Positions 10,988-22,139 of a stretch of DNA of 64,000 nucleotides are shown in pieces. Numbering within the stretch: position 1 is the stretch's first letter; each line of letters begins with the position of its first letter. Source of the stretch: Sanghuangporus weigelae. Its lineage: Eukaryota > Basidiomycota > Agaricomycetes > Hymenochaetales > Hymenochaetaceae. The DNA is taken from assembly GCA_033182465.1 (NCBI GenBank), contig CP137325.1:744001-808000 (forward strand), given 5' to 3'. The notes under the pieces were generated by a model. The model had not been told where the DNA came from. It made no database searches and was given only the letters and a program-made list of their open reading frames with translations. The position numbers were made by a program, and so were the translations under genes.

Positions 10988-12007
10988 ATGGCTCAGGAAG
11001 GTCTGGCTCTTGACGAGCGACGAATGGGTGGACTAGACCCGATGCCGGGCGAGGTGCTCATGGACGTTCTTCTTTGCACTGCAGTCACGTTGGGGGAGAA
11101 AACGTCTCCCTCGATGGTCTGCAAGCCTTTTCGGACAATCCTGATGTCTTTTCGCAAACTATGGGAGGAATACGAGCTCTGTAGTTATCAATGCCCTGAA
11201 CAAATAGTTGCCGTTGCGGAGGGTCAACAGCTCTGTTCGTTGAGAGCTTCCGTATACTAAGTGGTACAGTATTTCTCCGATCTAGAGGGTAGAAGAGATG
11301 CGACAAATTCTTAAGAAAGCAAAATGGCTGGTTCTTCATAAGTACCCTCAACTTGCATACTTCGACCCGAGAAATAGGAACTCAAGGCATTCTGATTTGT
11401 ACGAAGGAGTCGCAATGCCTCTCTATCATTCCCCAAGCTTCTCCGGTCCCAAAGTTGCTACGCTGTGAAATGGACTTGAACGACAAGATTCTCACTCTCG
11501 AAGACTTGATTACCTCCCTCTCCTTAGCCGAAACGTTTAAGGAGCTTGCTATCATAGCAAATAATAATAAACCCAGGGAACGTCGCGTACACACTATCCC
11601 GCCTGTGGATATTCCAAGACTTGAATCCTTCTCTATCTTGATCGCGGACGAGTTTGCTTTTGACCTTGCGTCTGTCTTGGTAGGGAAAACGCGTGTACCT
11701 GCTCTTCGCCGATTGAGACTCGATTTTTGGTGTCTTTCGAACAGCTATCCTCTCAAGTAATGCTTTTTCATATACTAGGTTCGTTCAGGAGCTCGATCTT
11801 GGACTTGAATGTCTAGATGCCGCCCACTTCCTCTTATTCGTTCCTTGGAATGTCAAGTCACTTTCGCTCAGACTTAGGACTTGCAATACAAATTTAATAG
11901 ATTGCGAGAGCATGCATTACGGCTTCATGCCTGATACTGCTTACTTCCTCCTCCACGGAAGCGGGTCCATGGGGCTGGAGTTGGGACTCCTGAACTGCGA
12001 GCATTAG
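10988..12007 (+). pseudogene. F-box/LRR-like remnant
   Basis: Two open stretches look like a typical Agaricomycete F-box gene. The first (10988-11260) has a degenerate F-box: GLDPMPGEVLMDVLLCTAV, then SMVCKPFRTILMSFRKLWEE. The spacing matches 'LP-E-L...VCK-WR...S.P-LW'. The second (11353-11760) reads like leucine-rich repeats, with LPALRRL-type blocks (VPALRRLRLDFWCLSN). It continues in another frame as VQELDLGLECLDAAHFLLFV and LGLLNCEH, ending near 12007. The pieces are in different frames with in-frame stops between them, and intron signals do not explain all the breaks. A decayed gene is more likely than a working one. It sits directly left of the foldback element. Confidence 0.42.
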
Positions 12008-12116
12008 GAAAATGGCATGTATACCGTAGAACGGTATGCTCAGCTTATGTAGGTGGTCGGGCTCCACTCGTTGTGGGCCATGAACTTTACGTTGTATTCT
12101 TACACTTACAAGACGA

Positions 12117-13212
12117 AATTACAGCTGCTGCAAAATTGTTGGCAATCATGTGACTTCACTACTTTTCACGCTGCAAGAGTCTCAAAACACAAATAAAATC
12201 ATATCTCGCCCAAATCTCAACGGTTTCACATCATCTAAGTTGCTAAATTCATGTTTTCGAAAGGGCTTTCGTTTAGGAAAAACGATCGAGAAAATAGAGC
12301 AAAACATGACTCCAAAATGGCGAAAATTCTGTTTTTTGCCTCTTCCTTGCATGTGCATTTTTTTCTGTAATCCCTGCTGGTCCAGAACCTCCCCAAAGCT
12401 ATCCAGAATGATAATATGATTATAAAATGAATTTACAGACTGAGTTTGAGTTGAATTGAGTACCAGAATGTGCTGCTTTGAGGCATGCCTGAATCACTCA
12501 AAACTCATCATTCTCCCCTAGCCTCCCAAGCTCCAGAAAAAATTCTTACAGGCCAGATTCATGCATGTAAATTCATTTTAGATATAATAGACTAGGTTTA
12601 TGTGCTAGCTAGGTCCTCAGCATCCACTAGTGAGCTGGGCTGAACATGAGATTCTGGTTGTATGCATCATTTTAGACAGCATCTTCCCAGCTCACCAGTG
12701 GATGCTGAGGACCTAGCTAGCACATAAACCTAGTCTATTATATCTAAAATGAATTTACATGCGTGAATCTAGCCTGTAAGAATTTTTTCTGGAGCTTGGG
12801 AGGCTAGGGGAGAATGATGAGTTTTGAGTGATTCAGGCATGCCTCAAAGCAGCACATTCTGGTACACAATTCAACTCAAACTCAGTCTGTAAATTCATTT
12901 TATAATCATATTATCACTCTAGATAGCTTTGGGGAGGTGCTGGACCAGCAGGGATTACAGAAAAAAATGCACATGCAAGGAAGAGGCAAAAAACAATATT
13001 TTCACCATTTTGGAGTCAGTTTTTGCTCTATTTTCTCGATCGTTTTTCCTAAACGAAAGCCCTTTCGAAAAGATGAATTTAGCAACTTAGATAATGTGAA
13101 ACAGTTGAGATTTGGGTGAGATATGATTTTATCTGTGTTTTGAGGCTCTCATGGCGGCGAGAAAAGTGGTGAAATCACGTGATTGCCAACAATTTTGCAA
13201 CTAGCTGTAATT
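12117..13212. mobile_element. 1,096 bp foldback element (giant palindrome, non-autonomous)
   Basis: Two arms of about 523 bp (12117-12639) and 527 bp (12686-13212) are near-identical reverse complements around a spacer of about 46 bp. The termini are AATTACAGCT on the left and AGCTGTAATT on the right. Within the arms, matching blocks include CGAAAGGGCTTTCGTTTAGG on the left, its reverse complement on the right, and TGCTAGCTAGGTCCTCAGCA next to the centre. The arms differ by scattered substitutions and small indels, so the element is not brand new. Flanks are AGACGA and AGACTG, a possible imperfect target duplication. Short open frames in the arms mirror each other and are not genes. It resembles a Foldback/MITE-type DNA element; the superfamily is unknown. 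A 70 bp relative is at 43461-43530. Confidence 0.85.
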
Positions 13213-13506
13213 AGACTGGATTTCGAGAGAAAGCGGTAACAGACGACGGAAAGTGCAAATCAGGGTTCGTCTATCATTGGCACCGTTCCCGGCCGGTCCG
13301 TTGAGACCGTTTCACCGAACAACATATTTACTTAGCAAGTATTCAGCATCTTCCGAGCCTGGCTGCTAGCGACTCAATGCAGACTGAATGATTCTCGATC
13401 ACGAGAACGTTCCCTGCCTGCTTCTAGACTTACTTACACAACAGCTTCTTTCCGTTTTGATAAGAACGAAGCGATCTGACGAATTCTTATCTTACAAATG
13501 TAGCGA

Positions 13507-13514
13507 TATAAATA
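13507..13514 (+). promoter_or_regulatory. TATA box of the TMEM163-like gene
   Basis: TATAAATA lies about 117 bp upstream of the start codon at 13631 and is followed by a pyrimidine-rich stretch, as is common in fungal promoters. Confidence 0.5.
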
Positions 13515-13630
13515 CATACATAAATAAATACACTGCGAATTTATCAATCCCCTTCGGGATCCCACACATTCTCTCGTCTTTTCCCTTTATCTTGTTCAAC
13601 CATCGCTATACCATCTCCCTCCAAACAGCT

Positions 13631-14999
13631 ATGCCTACCTACCGGCGCCTCCAGCAATATGCTATCGCAATAAGCATCATCAGTATTATCTACAACGGCG
13701 CAGAGGGCGGCGTCTCCATCGGACTCGGAGCTGAAAGCGCCTCGCGCTCGCTCGTGTTCTTCGGTATCCAGTCCGGTATCGAAGTCGCCTCTGCGGCTGT
13801 TGTGCTCTGGCGGTTCAGGAGCGTGGCGAAGCCCGGCGAGGAGAGGGATGTCGTCTTGTCGAAGGGACACTTACGGTCAGTTTCGGACGGAGCTCGAGAT
13901 GATTGGAAACCGACTGACGGCGTTTATTTATGCGCCGCTGTTTTCTCATACGTACGTACATGTTATGTTGTGATGACTACGTAAAAAAAGCGTCGAGAAA
14001 GTCGGGACGTGGAGTATCGGCATCCTCATCGCGCTACTCGCGCTCGCCACAGAAATAACAGCCATAGTCGGTCTAGCGAGGCACTCGGAGCCCGACTCTT
14101 CCAATGCCTCGCTCATCATCTCTGCCAGCGCCCTCGTGCTCATGATCTTCATCTGGCTCCCCAAGCGCACGCTAGCGAAGAGACTCGATAGCAGTACGAT
14201 GGAGGGCGAAGCTACCTGCTCGCTCTCCTGTATTCAAATTACCATCGTCTTGTTCATCGGATCGCTTGTATTCCGTTTGTGGAAGGGAGGCTGGTGGGTC
14301 GATAACGCGACCTCTATCGTCCTCGGGCTCCTCTTCGCGCGTGAGGCATGGAAGATGCTCACCTGGGTCCAGGATCCCAATTTCAACGGCGGCTGTTGCG
14401 GAAGCTGCGGCCATAATCCTCCCAGACTTGATAGAGACGCAGAGTTGGCCGAACAATACCGAGACTTGTGTGAATGCTGCAATGAGAAAGACGAGTGCCG
14501 AAGCGGCGACGCATGCAAGTGTGAGACCAAGGAGAGCGAAGAACGGGTATGTCTTGATGGCTTGAAATAAACCCCGGAGCCAAAGCTTCTAACCGTGATT
14601 GCATTGTATTGCGATAAAGGACACGTGCTGCGTTCCGAAGACCCCAACTGGAAAGGCGTGCTGTACACGTGAAATAATCCAAGGGCCACGGCCTCAACGT
14701 GTAAGAAACAAAGAAACTCGTCAACCTTATTCCGCTCATAATAGCTGACATACATCGCGAAATAGGCCCAGCAAAGCTGCCAGGACGAGCCTGTCGACGA
14801 TAATTGTCACGATAAATGCTGCTCGACGAAGAACGCCACGAAGTTGCCCGAGTCGAGCGATCGCGACTCCTGCTGCCAGTCTGAAATCATTAATGCGGAC
14901 CCTGTACAGTCCTCACCCACTCCTCCTGCTCCGGTCGAAGCAAGCACAATGCCAACGGAACAGCTGCCTAAGAGCTGCTGCCAGAAAGGATGCTGCTAA
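13631..14999 (+). CDS. TMEM163/cation-efflux-like membrane protein with cysteine-rich tail
   Basis: Three exons (13631-13875, 13991-14546, 14766-14999) give a 344-residue protein. The N-terminal half has about six membrane segments in the style of TMEM163 and the cation diffusion facilitator fold: YAIAISIISIIYNGAEGGVS, VFFGIQSGIEVASAAVVLW, WSIGILIALLALATEITAIV, LIISASALVLMIFIWLPK, and TIVLFIGSLVFRLWKGGWWV with DNATSIVLGLLFAREAWKML. TMEM163 proteins bind and move zinc across vesicle or plasma membranes. The C-terminal part is cysteine-rich (GGCCGSCGHN, CECCNEKDEC, ACKCE, then DKCCSTKN, SCCQS and a terminal KSCCQKGCC), a likely metal-binding tail. The third exon adds most of the late cysteine pairs. 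Transport direction and metal are inferred from the family and composition. Confidence 0.8.
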
Positions 15000-15580
15000 G
15001 GGGATGCGAGCCGTAATATGAGCTGACAGCAACTTTTCAACGAGTCTGTCTGTAATCTTCAAGTTCAATCTAAAGGTAGAAGAAAGAGTCAATGACAAAT
15101 CTTGTACAGAACGTGTAAGAACAACTTACCAAACAACAGCTTGTCAGCACAGAAAGACAACGAAGGAAAGACAGTGAGATGGAAAGACTAGAACCCATGC
15201 AACTCGTCCGATCTTCTCTTTTTGGCATGCAAGAACAATCGACCAGTAAACAATGTCGTGCAGGATGCAGGTTCTCAGGTGTGAGTTTGAGGAAAGGGGT
15301 AAACGTTGATGTAACGCCAGCGGTATCGTCGCTGGGAATGGCTGGCAGAAAGCATGCTGTTAGGAAATCCGAAACCGTGTCGTAAAACGGGATAGCAACC
15401 CAACGGCAATCCTTCACCGAGCGTGATAATCTCTGGAGCTCATCTGAAAGGTAGAAAAAAGTCAATAAGATGACATCGGTGTAAATAGATTGTATAAGAA
15501 AAAAAATAAGCAACTTACCAAAACGATGGATTGTCGGGATGGAAAATAACAACAGTAATATGACGACGAGGATGGCGAGC
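15000..15580. other. 3' intergenic region with a degenerate copy of the neighbouring gene's last exon
   Basis: Between the convergent TMEM163-like and coiled-coil genes. On the minus strand, a second version of the coiled-coil gene's last exon occurs at about 15180-15300. It ends HAKKRRSDELHGF-stop, against HAKKRRLDEMRRR-stop in the used copy. Each version is followed by a TTGGTAAGTTG donor and a pyrimidine-rich acceptor (CTACCTTT[C]AG). This points to a tandem duplication of last exon plus 3' UTR intron with a period near 390 bp. Confidence 0.55.
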
Positions 15581-17182
15581 CTACCTTCTACGCATCTCGT
15601 CCAATCTCCTCTTCTTAGCATGTACGTCGTTCAAATCAGTCGTACTATTAGAACGATGTCCTATGAGCGCTTCTAGTGCATTATTTAGGTCCGGAAGATG
15701 ATCTACAGGAAAGAAAAGAATAACGTCGGGTCAAGTCAGTATATACTCCTAACCAGCGAATACAAAGAAGTATGGATGGATGGGTAGATGCTTACCAAGA
15801 GATGGTAGCGCATTACTCGCGCTCGCGCTCAGACTCTCGAATATCTCGACACGCTGTCGGAGGATCGCCTCGCTCCTTCTCAGCCTCTCGTTCTCGCTTT
15901 CCAATTCTTCGCATCTCCTACGCAGCGCCTCTGCCTCTGCATTCGGATTCGCATTCGGATTGATATTTAGATTTGGATTAATATTTCCGATATCCTGCTC
16001 CGCTCCTTCTTCCATCTTCACTCGTACCCCCGGATTCGCGTTCGTATTTGCAAACCCAGAGATCATCCTCCTCAGCTCCTCGTTCTCCCTCCTCAGATTA
16101 TGCAACTCCCCGCACGCCTTCCTGTGCTCCCCCGATACAGTTTCAAACGCACTCTTCAGCACCGTCAGCTCGCCCCTCGCCGCCTTCCCCTCTTCAAGGA
16201 CCTTCTTCAGAGCCTCGATTTCCTTCCTCTTGTTTTCCAATTCGTAGTGGAGCAGACGTATGTCCGAATATGATCCATAGGATCCAGAAGCAGACGTATG
16301 CGCAGAGGCAGGTGGAGATGAAGCCGTAGGCGAAGAAACAGGAGCAGAAGCAGAAGCAGAAGCAGAAGCAGAAGCATCCCTTTGCTGAACAGACGCACCT
16401 GCCCCTACCCCCGTCCCCGCACAAACGCGCCTCAAGTCCTCCAGCTCCCCCCGCAGACTCCCCACCTCCCTCTCCCTCTCCTCCGCCTCCCGCCTCAGCG
16501 CTTCCACCTCCGCGCGGACGCCCAGAGACGCGAGCGCGCGCTCCTCGTGGATGAGCTGCATGAACAGCTCGGCGTGTACGTGGATCGACTGGGAGGAGGT
16601 GGATGTCCTCCTCGGGTGGGGTGCGGGCGCGTTTGTTGTCGTTTCTGTCGTCGCCGTAGAGGTTGTGGTGGTGCTGTTGCTGTTGTTGCTCTTACTGTTG
16701 CTGTTCGTACGGGAGGCGGAGATGGAGGTGGAAGAGGTGGCGGGGGAGTTCGTCGAGCTTCTTCTATTGGTATTAGCGGGGTTGTTGTTCCAGGCGGCGT
16801 TGTTGGCATTGGTATTGGCATTGGTATTGGCAATAGCAGGACTCATAGCACCGGCACCAGCAACGGAATGAATCGGAGTGACAGGGCTGGAAGCAACAGC
16901 AGCAGCAGGAGGCACACTTGCAGCTGTTTTGGCAGTCGAGATAGAACTCGTCGCCGTCGCAGAGCCCGGCCGGACCAACACCGCACTGTGCGTACCCATA
17001 CCCGCACCCATACTCGTTGGGCCCGAAACCATCGTCAGCGTTGGTGTCACCGGCGCCCGCGCCCCCGCGCCACTCTGCACATTATTCTGTACGCTCTGCG
17101 CGATTTGGACAGTACTAGTCTGCATCCCTCTACCCATCCCCATCTCACCCATCGCACTCGTACTCGTGCTCACACTGGTCAT
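15581..17182 (-). CDS. Low-complexity coiled-coil protein, function unknown
   Basis: Two exons (17182-15796 and 15702-15581) give 502 residues. The start at 17182 (MTSVSTSTSAMGEMGMG) is preferred; an upstream Met at 17281 is in frame but precedes an unusual leader. Residues 1-190 are Ser/Thr/Ala/Asn-rich, with NANTNAN-type and poly-NS/T stretches. A coiled coil follows (ELFMQLIHEERALASLGVRA, EALRREAEEREREVGSLRGE). Then comes an (AS)n tract encoded by a GCAGAA repeat, a second coiled coil (LHYELENKRKEIEALKKVLE, AEALRRRCEELESENERLRR) and a basic nuclear-signal-like end (AKKRRLDEMRRR). The leucine heptads suggest dimerisation, but I see no bZIP basic region before a zipper. I do not recognise the family. 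The antisense open frames over this gene are shadows. Confidence 0.68.
16343..16376. repeat. (GCAGAA)n hexanucleotide repeat inside the coiled-coil gene
   Basis: About six units in a row. On the minus strand they encode an alternating Ala-Ser tract, so repeat-length change would keep the frame. Confidence 0.8.
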
Positions 17183-18253
17183 TATATTCCCAAAAGGAAA
17201 GTCGCTCCTCGAGTTTCTTTCTCTCCACGAGCAAGTTCTAACCCCTGAAATGAACGCCCAATCTGCCGATATGCCCCCCAAAGTCGTCGCGTTTCAATCA
17301 ATGATTAACGATGAACAAAGCAAAGAAGAAGGAGGATCGACACACACCCGCGTAAATCAACTTACGTCGATCCAAACAAACCATCTACTATATTCTCCGC
17401 TTCAAATCATCCCATACGCAGATCTAATCCAATCCAGTCCGATCGGATCGACACTGACACTGACACTTCTTCTCATTCATTATCAGACAAGCTTGACGTT
17501 GGACAACTCCATACGCACCTAGACCAAATAGCGCAGTCATCGTCGTCACCACTCATAACTCGTCCGTCCGTCCGTCCGTCCCAGATGGTCTCGCTCCTCC
17601 TCATTGTCATGGAAGCTCTCTAGGCCTGCACTCATCGACAACGGGCACACTGACACACATCTTCCATGTCGTACTTCTGACACGCCGCTAGGACTCCACG
17701 GATGCTACATAAGTCTGTATAATGAATGATCAAGTAATAGTACACAGTCGAGTAATCATTGACATCCCCTTTCGGGTCTACGAAGGTAAAGAAACACTGA
17801 AAAAAGCACAATCGATGAACAACAATGTGTGGACAGACAACGACAAGGATAAAACGCAGTGGGCATGAGGATGGGGGGTATGGAACGGAAATGATTATTC
17901 TTGGCTTGGCAAAAGAAGAAAGGGTGCGCGAAGAAGTAGCAGAAAGACAGCCTGGAGAGACAACACAGTCGGAAATGAGGAAATGATCGCATTCATCTAA
18001 CACGCTCTGTCGAGAAGCGTCGTGGGAATAGGCGATGCTAAACGTGGCCAGAAAGAACTCCGGGTATGAAATGAATCGCAAGTTCAGAAGGAGACAGACA
18101 GCAGCAGAACTGAAGCTGATGAAAAGTGTGCAAACATGTGCGATTGCAAGTTTTGTAATGATCGTCGTTGGGAAAAGCATTCGTCAAGAAAGTTTCGGTC
18201 ATTGAAAGTATCCGAGTCCCAAAGAAAGAACCCGGCTGCTCCAAGCGTTCAGT
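17183..18253. other. Intergenic region with a CGTC microsatellite
   Basis: About 1.07 kb holding the promoter of the coiled-coil gene and the 3' UTR of the membrane protein gene. A (CGTC)5 repeat is at 17561-17581. A long minus-strand frame at 17632-18180 looks like noncoding sequence (cysteine- and serine-rich, no motif) and is not called a gene. Confidence 0.4.
17561..17581. repeat. (CGTC)n microsatellite
   Basis: Five tandem CGTC units upstream of the coiled-coil gene. Confidence 0.8.
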
Positions 18254-19978
18254 CTAATATGGTGGACGTTTGAACTCGTCACTGATCTGTTGATTTTCCG
18301 GATCCATCTGATAGTTCTCCCCGATTATTTTGCCACTCGCATCGTATTCCACAAAGGACCGATCGCCTGACTCGGCTTCTGCAAGTGTTGTGATAGTGTC
18401 CATCTGCGCATTTGGTAAATGAAGTAATAAATGTGGAGTCGGTTTCATCAATGGTCGCATAATACCCGATTGCCGAAGAAGTTCAAAATATTAATGAAGT
18501 CTCAGCTTGTTCTGGGAAAAGAGATAGTAAACGTACCTTGATGTGAACACCGTCTTCCTTGTGAGTGTCAGTCTGAGTTCGATAGGGGCCTGCTCCACGG
18601 AAGGCAAGTGTCGAGGTCGCTTGGCCAACGCTAGAAATTGGATCTAGGTAAGAAATAATACCTTGATGTATTATATATTCCATACCGCGATGTGAACACC
18701 TCAGGTCCCTTGCCAGTGAACTTCGTAAGACGACGCACAGCACGAGAAGCTACAATCGTGGACGCGATCGCTGCAGGAACGTTGAAGATGATTGACATCA
18801 CAGCATTCAGGTTCAGTAACATGAACGCTGTCGCAATGAGATTGGCAACAAAGCTAATTGATGCCCACGTTAGCAACAAGAAGCATTGCAGTCCACGAAG
18901 ATCTACTAACGCGACAATGAAGAAGATAAGACCATCGTGGAAGATCAAGTTGACGAGCCGGCTGCGACTGCTCCTCGGGAAGAGTAGCTTGTACGCCGTG
19001 AGGCATAGGACCAGAAAGTCGAAACACATCGAGTAGATAAAGGTGGCGGCAAGAATCGTGTTGTCCGTCTTTGTAATGACGCAGCCAGCGGGAGGAATCC
19101 AGGCTGCGCTGATCAGAAGGCCATGGAGAAGAAGCGACCAGTGGCCAAGGATGATCAACACAAGAGGGATGACAATGTACAGAGACTGCGACCACACAGC
19201 AATCGTTCGCAAGGAGAGATTGATCGAGGCGAACCCGATCGCGGCGTTCCCAAATACCTGGTTGAAGATGTACAGCGCCTGGCAATCAACCTCCCTATCA
19301 CACATATCTAAAGTCAGGGCGAGATCTCAATTCCACGCAAAACGTGAAACGTACACTCTCACGTTCAGCGAAATAGCACTTTCAAAACGCGTATCAGCAA
19401 TCTTTAATTACCATATAAAAATGGGATTGATTAGATGGGCTCACATTCCGATTAGCGCGAACAGCAGCGAATAGCGGCCTGCGAAGTAGAATATCTAACG
19501 CACAATAAAGCCAGGCTCAGTATATTTGTCCCGGGACTCAACGCTAAACTGTATCAATTGCACATACCAAAGGCCACTTGAATGACTTCCGCCGAAGGAT
19601 GAAATCGAAATCGAACGGCAAAGAGATGAAGAATTCCCATCTGCAATAATAAAAGAGAGCATGCATTAGCTTCAGATAAGCTCATGTCACGGAGAACGGG
19701 AGAAGAATGGAGAGAACAACGAATAAGGAACGTGACGTACAGGTAAAGTCCGAGGAGACAGTGCATGAGGTTGGAGAACACCTCTGTGTGTGGACAAGAA
19801 ACAGACAGACAGACAGGCGCGTCAGTAATGCTCATCCATGCTCGAGTAACTAAGAGTGGTGGACGCAGCATAGAGAGCCGGGGCGACGCGTGCCACCCTA
19901 CTCCGCGCGTGCACGACCCCAAAGACGCGACTCACCTCCATCCTTCTCGACTTCAGCCTCCGATTGCCAGTCTACCAT
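18254..19978 (-). CDS. Multi-pass (about seven-helix) membrane protein of a common Agaricomycete family
   Basis: Start at 19978 reads MVDWQSEAEVEKDGEVFSN across a 5' intron, then MHCLLGLYLY. Family landmarks follow: CQALYIFNQVFGNAAIGFAS, NLSLRTIAVWSQSLYIVIPL, ILGHWSLLLHGLLISAAWIP, AATFIYSMCFDFLVLCLTAY, LVNLIFHDGLIFFIVALVDL and NLNAVMSIIFNVPAAIASTI, then a basic VASRAVRRL. Together these give about seven membrane helices with a soluble C-terminal tail that ends KIIGENYQMDPENQQISDEF. The family is abundant in mushroom genomes and has no assigned function that I know; a receptor- or sensor-like topology is inferred. At least five introns of about 50-90 bases are needed. It reads away from the long gene-poor stretch on its right. 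Confidence 0.8.
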
Positions 19979-21531
19979 GCTGGGCGCCTACGTACGTGTC
20001 GTGCTGTCGAGGATGTCGCGTGAAAAGGGTGAGTTACAAGCAGCGTCGTCGCCTGCGCAGAGGCGGGGAGGGTGGCAGACGCTGAAGAAAGAAAGAGGAA
20101 ATGAGGAAGGGAAGGGGCGACAAGACGGGACTATATAAGCAGTGACAAACGACTCCGGACTGGCGATGCTGAAATAGGAACACACGAGGAAAGGAAGGAA
20201 AGAAGCATCCTCCACTCCTGCGCTTCCTTCTTCTCATCCTGTCTATTTCTATAATTGCCAGTTTAAAAAAAATCATTCATCACTTCGGCAATTCGCTCGC
20301 CCGTATTGGTCCCGTTACAATTCAACGGAACAAATGCGCTCGTCGTGCTCTCTAGACGCTCTCGCTCAGGTAGACTCGATCGTGAGCATAACTTGTAGGT
20401 CCGTGTCGCAGAGTCGCCTGCCTTTTCGGGACATTACACTCGTGCCTTTATTCAAGCGCCGACTCATTTTTTCGAAGAACTCTTTTTCGTGTCATACTAA
20501 CTCAGCTTGGTCATCGACTCCTTCCTCTTCCATCGTTCTACTCGGCACATGAAAACCTAACAGGCGTTCAGAAGCCAGCACACAAACAAGAAAAGAACGA
20601 TGCCGACAAGAAAGTAAAAATTAACACGATCGGAGATCTACTAGGTGACCCGTCCAATCTTCACGAAGATCTAACGTGAACGAAATCTGATCTCGCTCAA
20701 GATTCTTCCGCTCCCCGCGCTCGCTTATAAGCTCATCTCTATCCATTCAATTTACCTTTGGAATTCAGTCATGGAACGTTCATCAAGCATATACACTGAG
20801 AATGAGCGACGCCTCGTACTCCAATGAACGCAACCGGCAACAATAAGTATAAAAAAAACTTTCAGGTCGGCGTATTTGCAACCACGAATAGACGCGCACA
20901 CTCTCTTTCGCCGAACGAAAAAGCTTCTTCGACGCCAAAAACTCTACATAGTTGCCAAGCTCTGCCCGGTATGACCGTCATCCCATTTGTCTCTCAATTA
21001 TTATCGTTGCTAGGATTCTTCCTAATTTTACACATATCGCGAAACACTTCCCGCCAACCTCTGCTTTCCTTCCTTCCCAACAACAGTGGGATGTAACAGA
21101 AAAGCCCTTCTTACTCCTCCGGGGTCTGCCAGTCCTTCCGAATCTAGTTCGAAGCTTCTTGTGGCTGCGAGTTAACCCGCGCTGACCCGCGGAGAGAACG
21201 AGCACACACATGCACATGCATATGTATGCACCGGGAGACGAGGAGAACGAATCGGTGCTCCCCGCTCAGAAAGGCCGAAGAAGGGGGGGGCGATCGAGAG
21301 GACCGCGATGATGCATATGTGGACCTGATCAGCGCGCGCCACATGGACTCCTCGGCCTTCCTCCTCTCCTGGCGCTATCTTAGCAACGCCTGATCATCGC
21401 ATCCCTCCGACCACGACTCGAATTCCCGCATTGGTATATTCGCGGTTTAGGTACTCGGATTTCTTGACCTGACCTGAACCTTCGGAACTTCGGAACTTCG
21501 TCTTAGGGCTTTAGGGCGACATAACTACGTA
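19979..21531. other. Gene-poor stretch, left part
   Basis: Contains the upstream region of the membrane protein, including a TTATATAG-like box near 20133 on the minus strand. The rest is pyrimidine-rich DNA with short frames on both strands that show no motif or splice logic. A short GGAACTTC tandem repeat is at about 21481-21500. No gene is supported. Confidence 0.4.
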
Positions 21532-22139
21532 CAGTTGAAATTGTCATAACGCATAATGTCGGGAGACTACTTTTTGTAATGCATTATTAGATTTATTCAT
21601 TAGGAGATAAGTGAGAAAATATTTCCGCCTTTGGAAAAAGGTGAAAAAGGTAAGTAGCTTCCTCATGGTCTGACCCCTACGTTAATAGCATGAGCCTGAT
21701 TAGATACCAGAATAAAGTATGGATTCTCAAAAAACACTCTTATTGACTTAACAGAGGGGGAATAAAGACATGCTATATCTTGTAAGTCCTTGACGTCCCG
21801 GATTTGGAAGGTGATCTTCATGCTATTTATGGTAGTTGCCAGTGTCGATCAATCTGCACTACTTGTATTTTCATTTAATTACATGGTTTTCTTGACTAGT
21901 GGACTTCACAAGGCCAATTGTGCTCTCTGGTTGCCTCAGAACTCATAATTTACATGAATTTATAGTAGCCTTATCACTCCCTTGATCACCATAATGCATA
22001 ATATTGCTCAAATTTTCAATGCATTATTCCATATGACATTTTTGCATAATTTCCCGCCTCCCGACATGGGAGACACCAAAAAGTGATGCGTTATGAAATA
22101 TATGCATTATGATACGATGCATTATGACAATTTCAACTG
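21532..22139. mobile_element. Tc1/mariner-like MITE (608 bp, TA target duplication)
   Basis: Starts CAGTTGAAATTGTCATAACG and ends with the inverted CAATTTCAACTG. It is flanked on both sides by TA (21530-21531 and 22140-22141), the target duplication of Tc1/mariner elements. The interior is AT-rich with repeated GCATTA motifs and has no transposase frame. A second, shorter copy in inverted orientation is at 61294-61752. Confidence 0.82.

Noticed and set aside
12150-13119. Open frames of 89 and 60 codons within the foldback element
   Set aside because: They are mirror images of the two arms and show no transposase motif or codon bias.
16048-17522. Long plus-strand frames rich in Arg, Pro or Val across the coiled-coil gene
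   Set aside because: They are antisense shadows of low-complexity codons in the minus-strand gene.
17632-18180. 182-codon minus-strand frame
   Set aside because: Lies just downstream of the membrane protein's stop, has no motif and looks like 3' UTR sequence.
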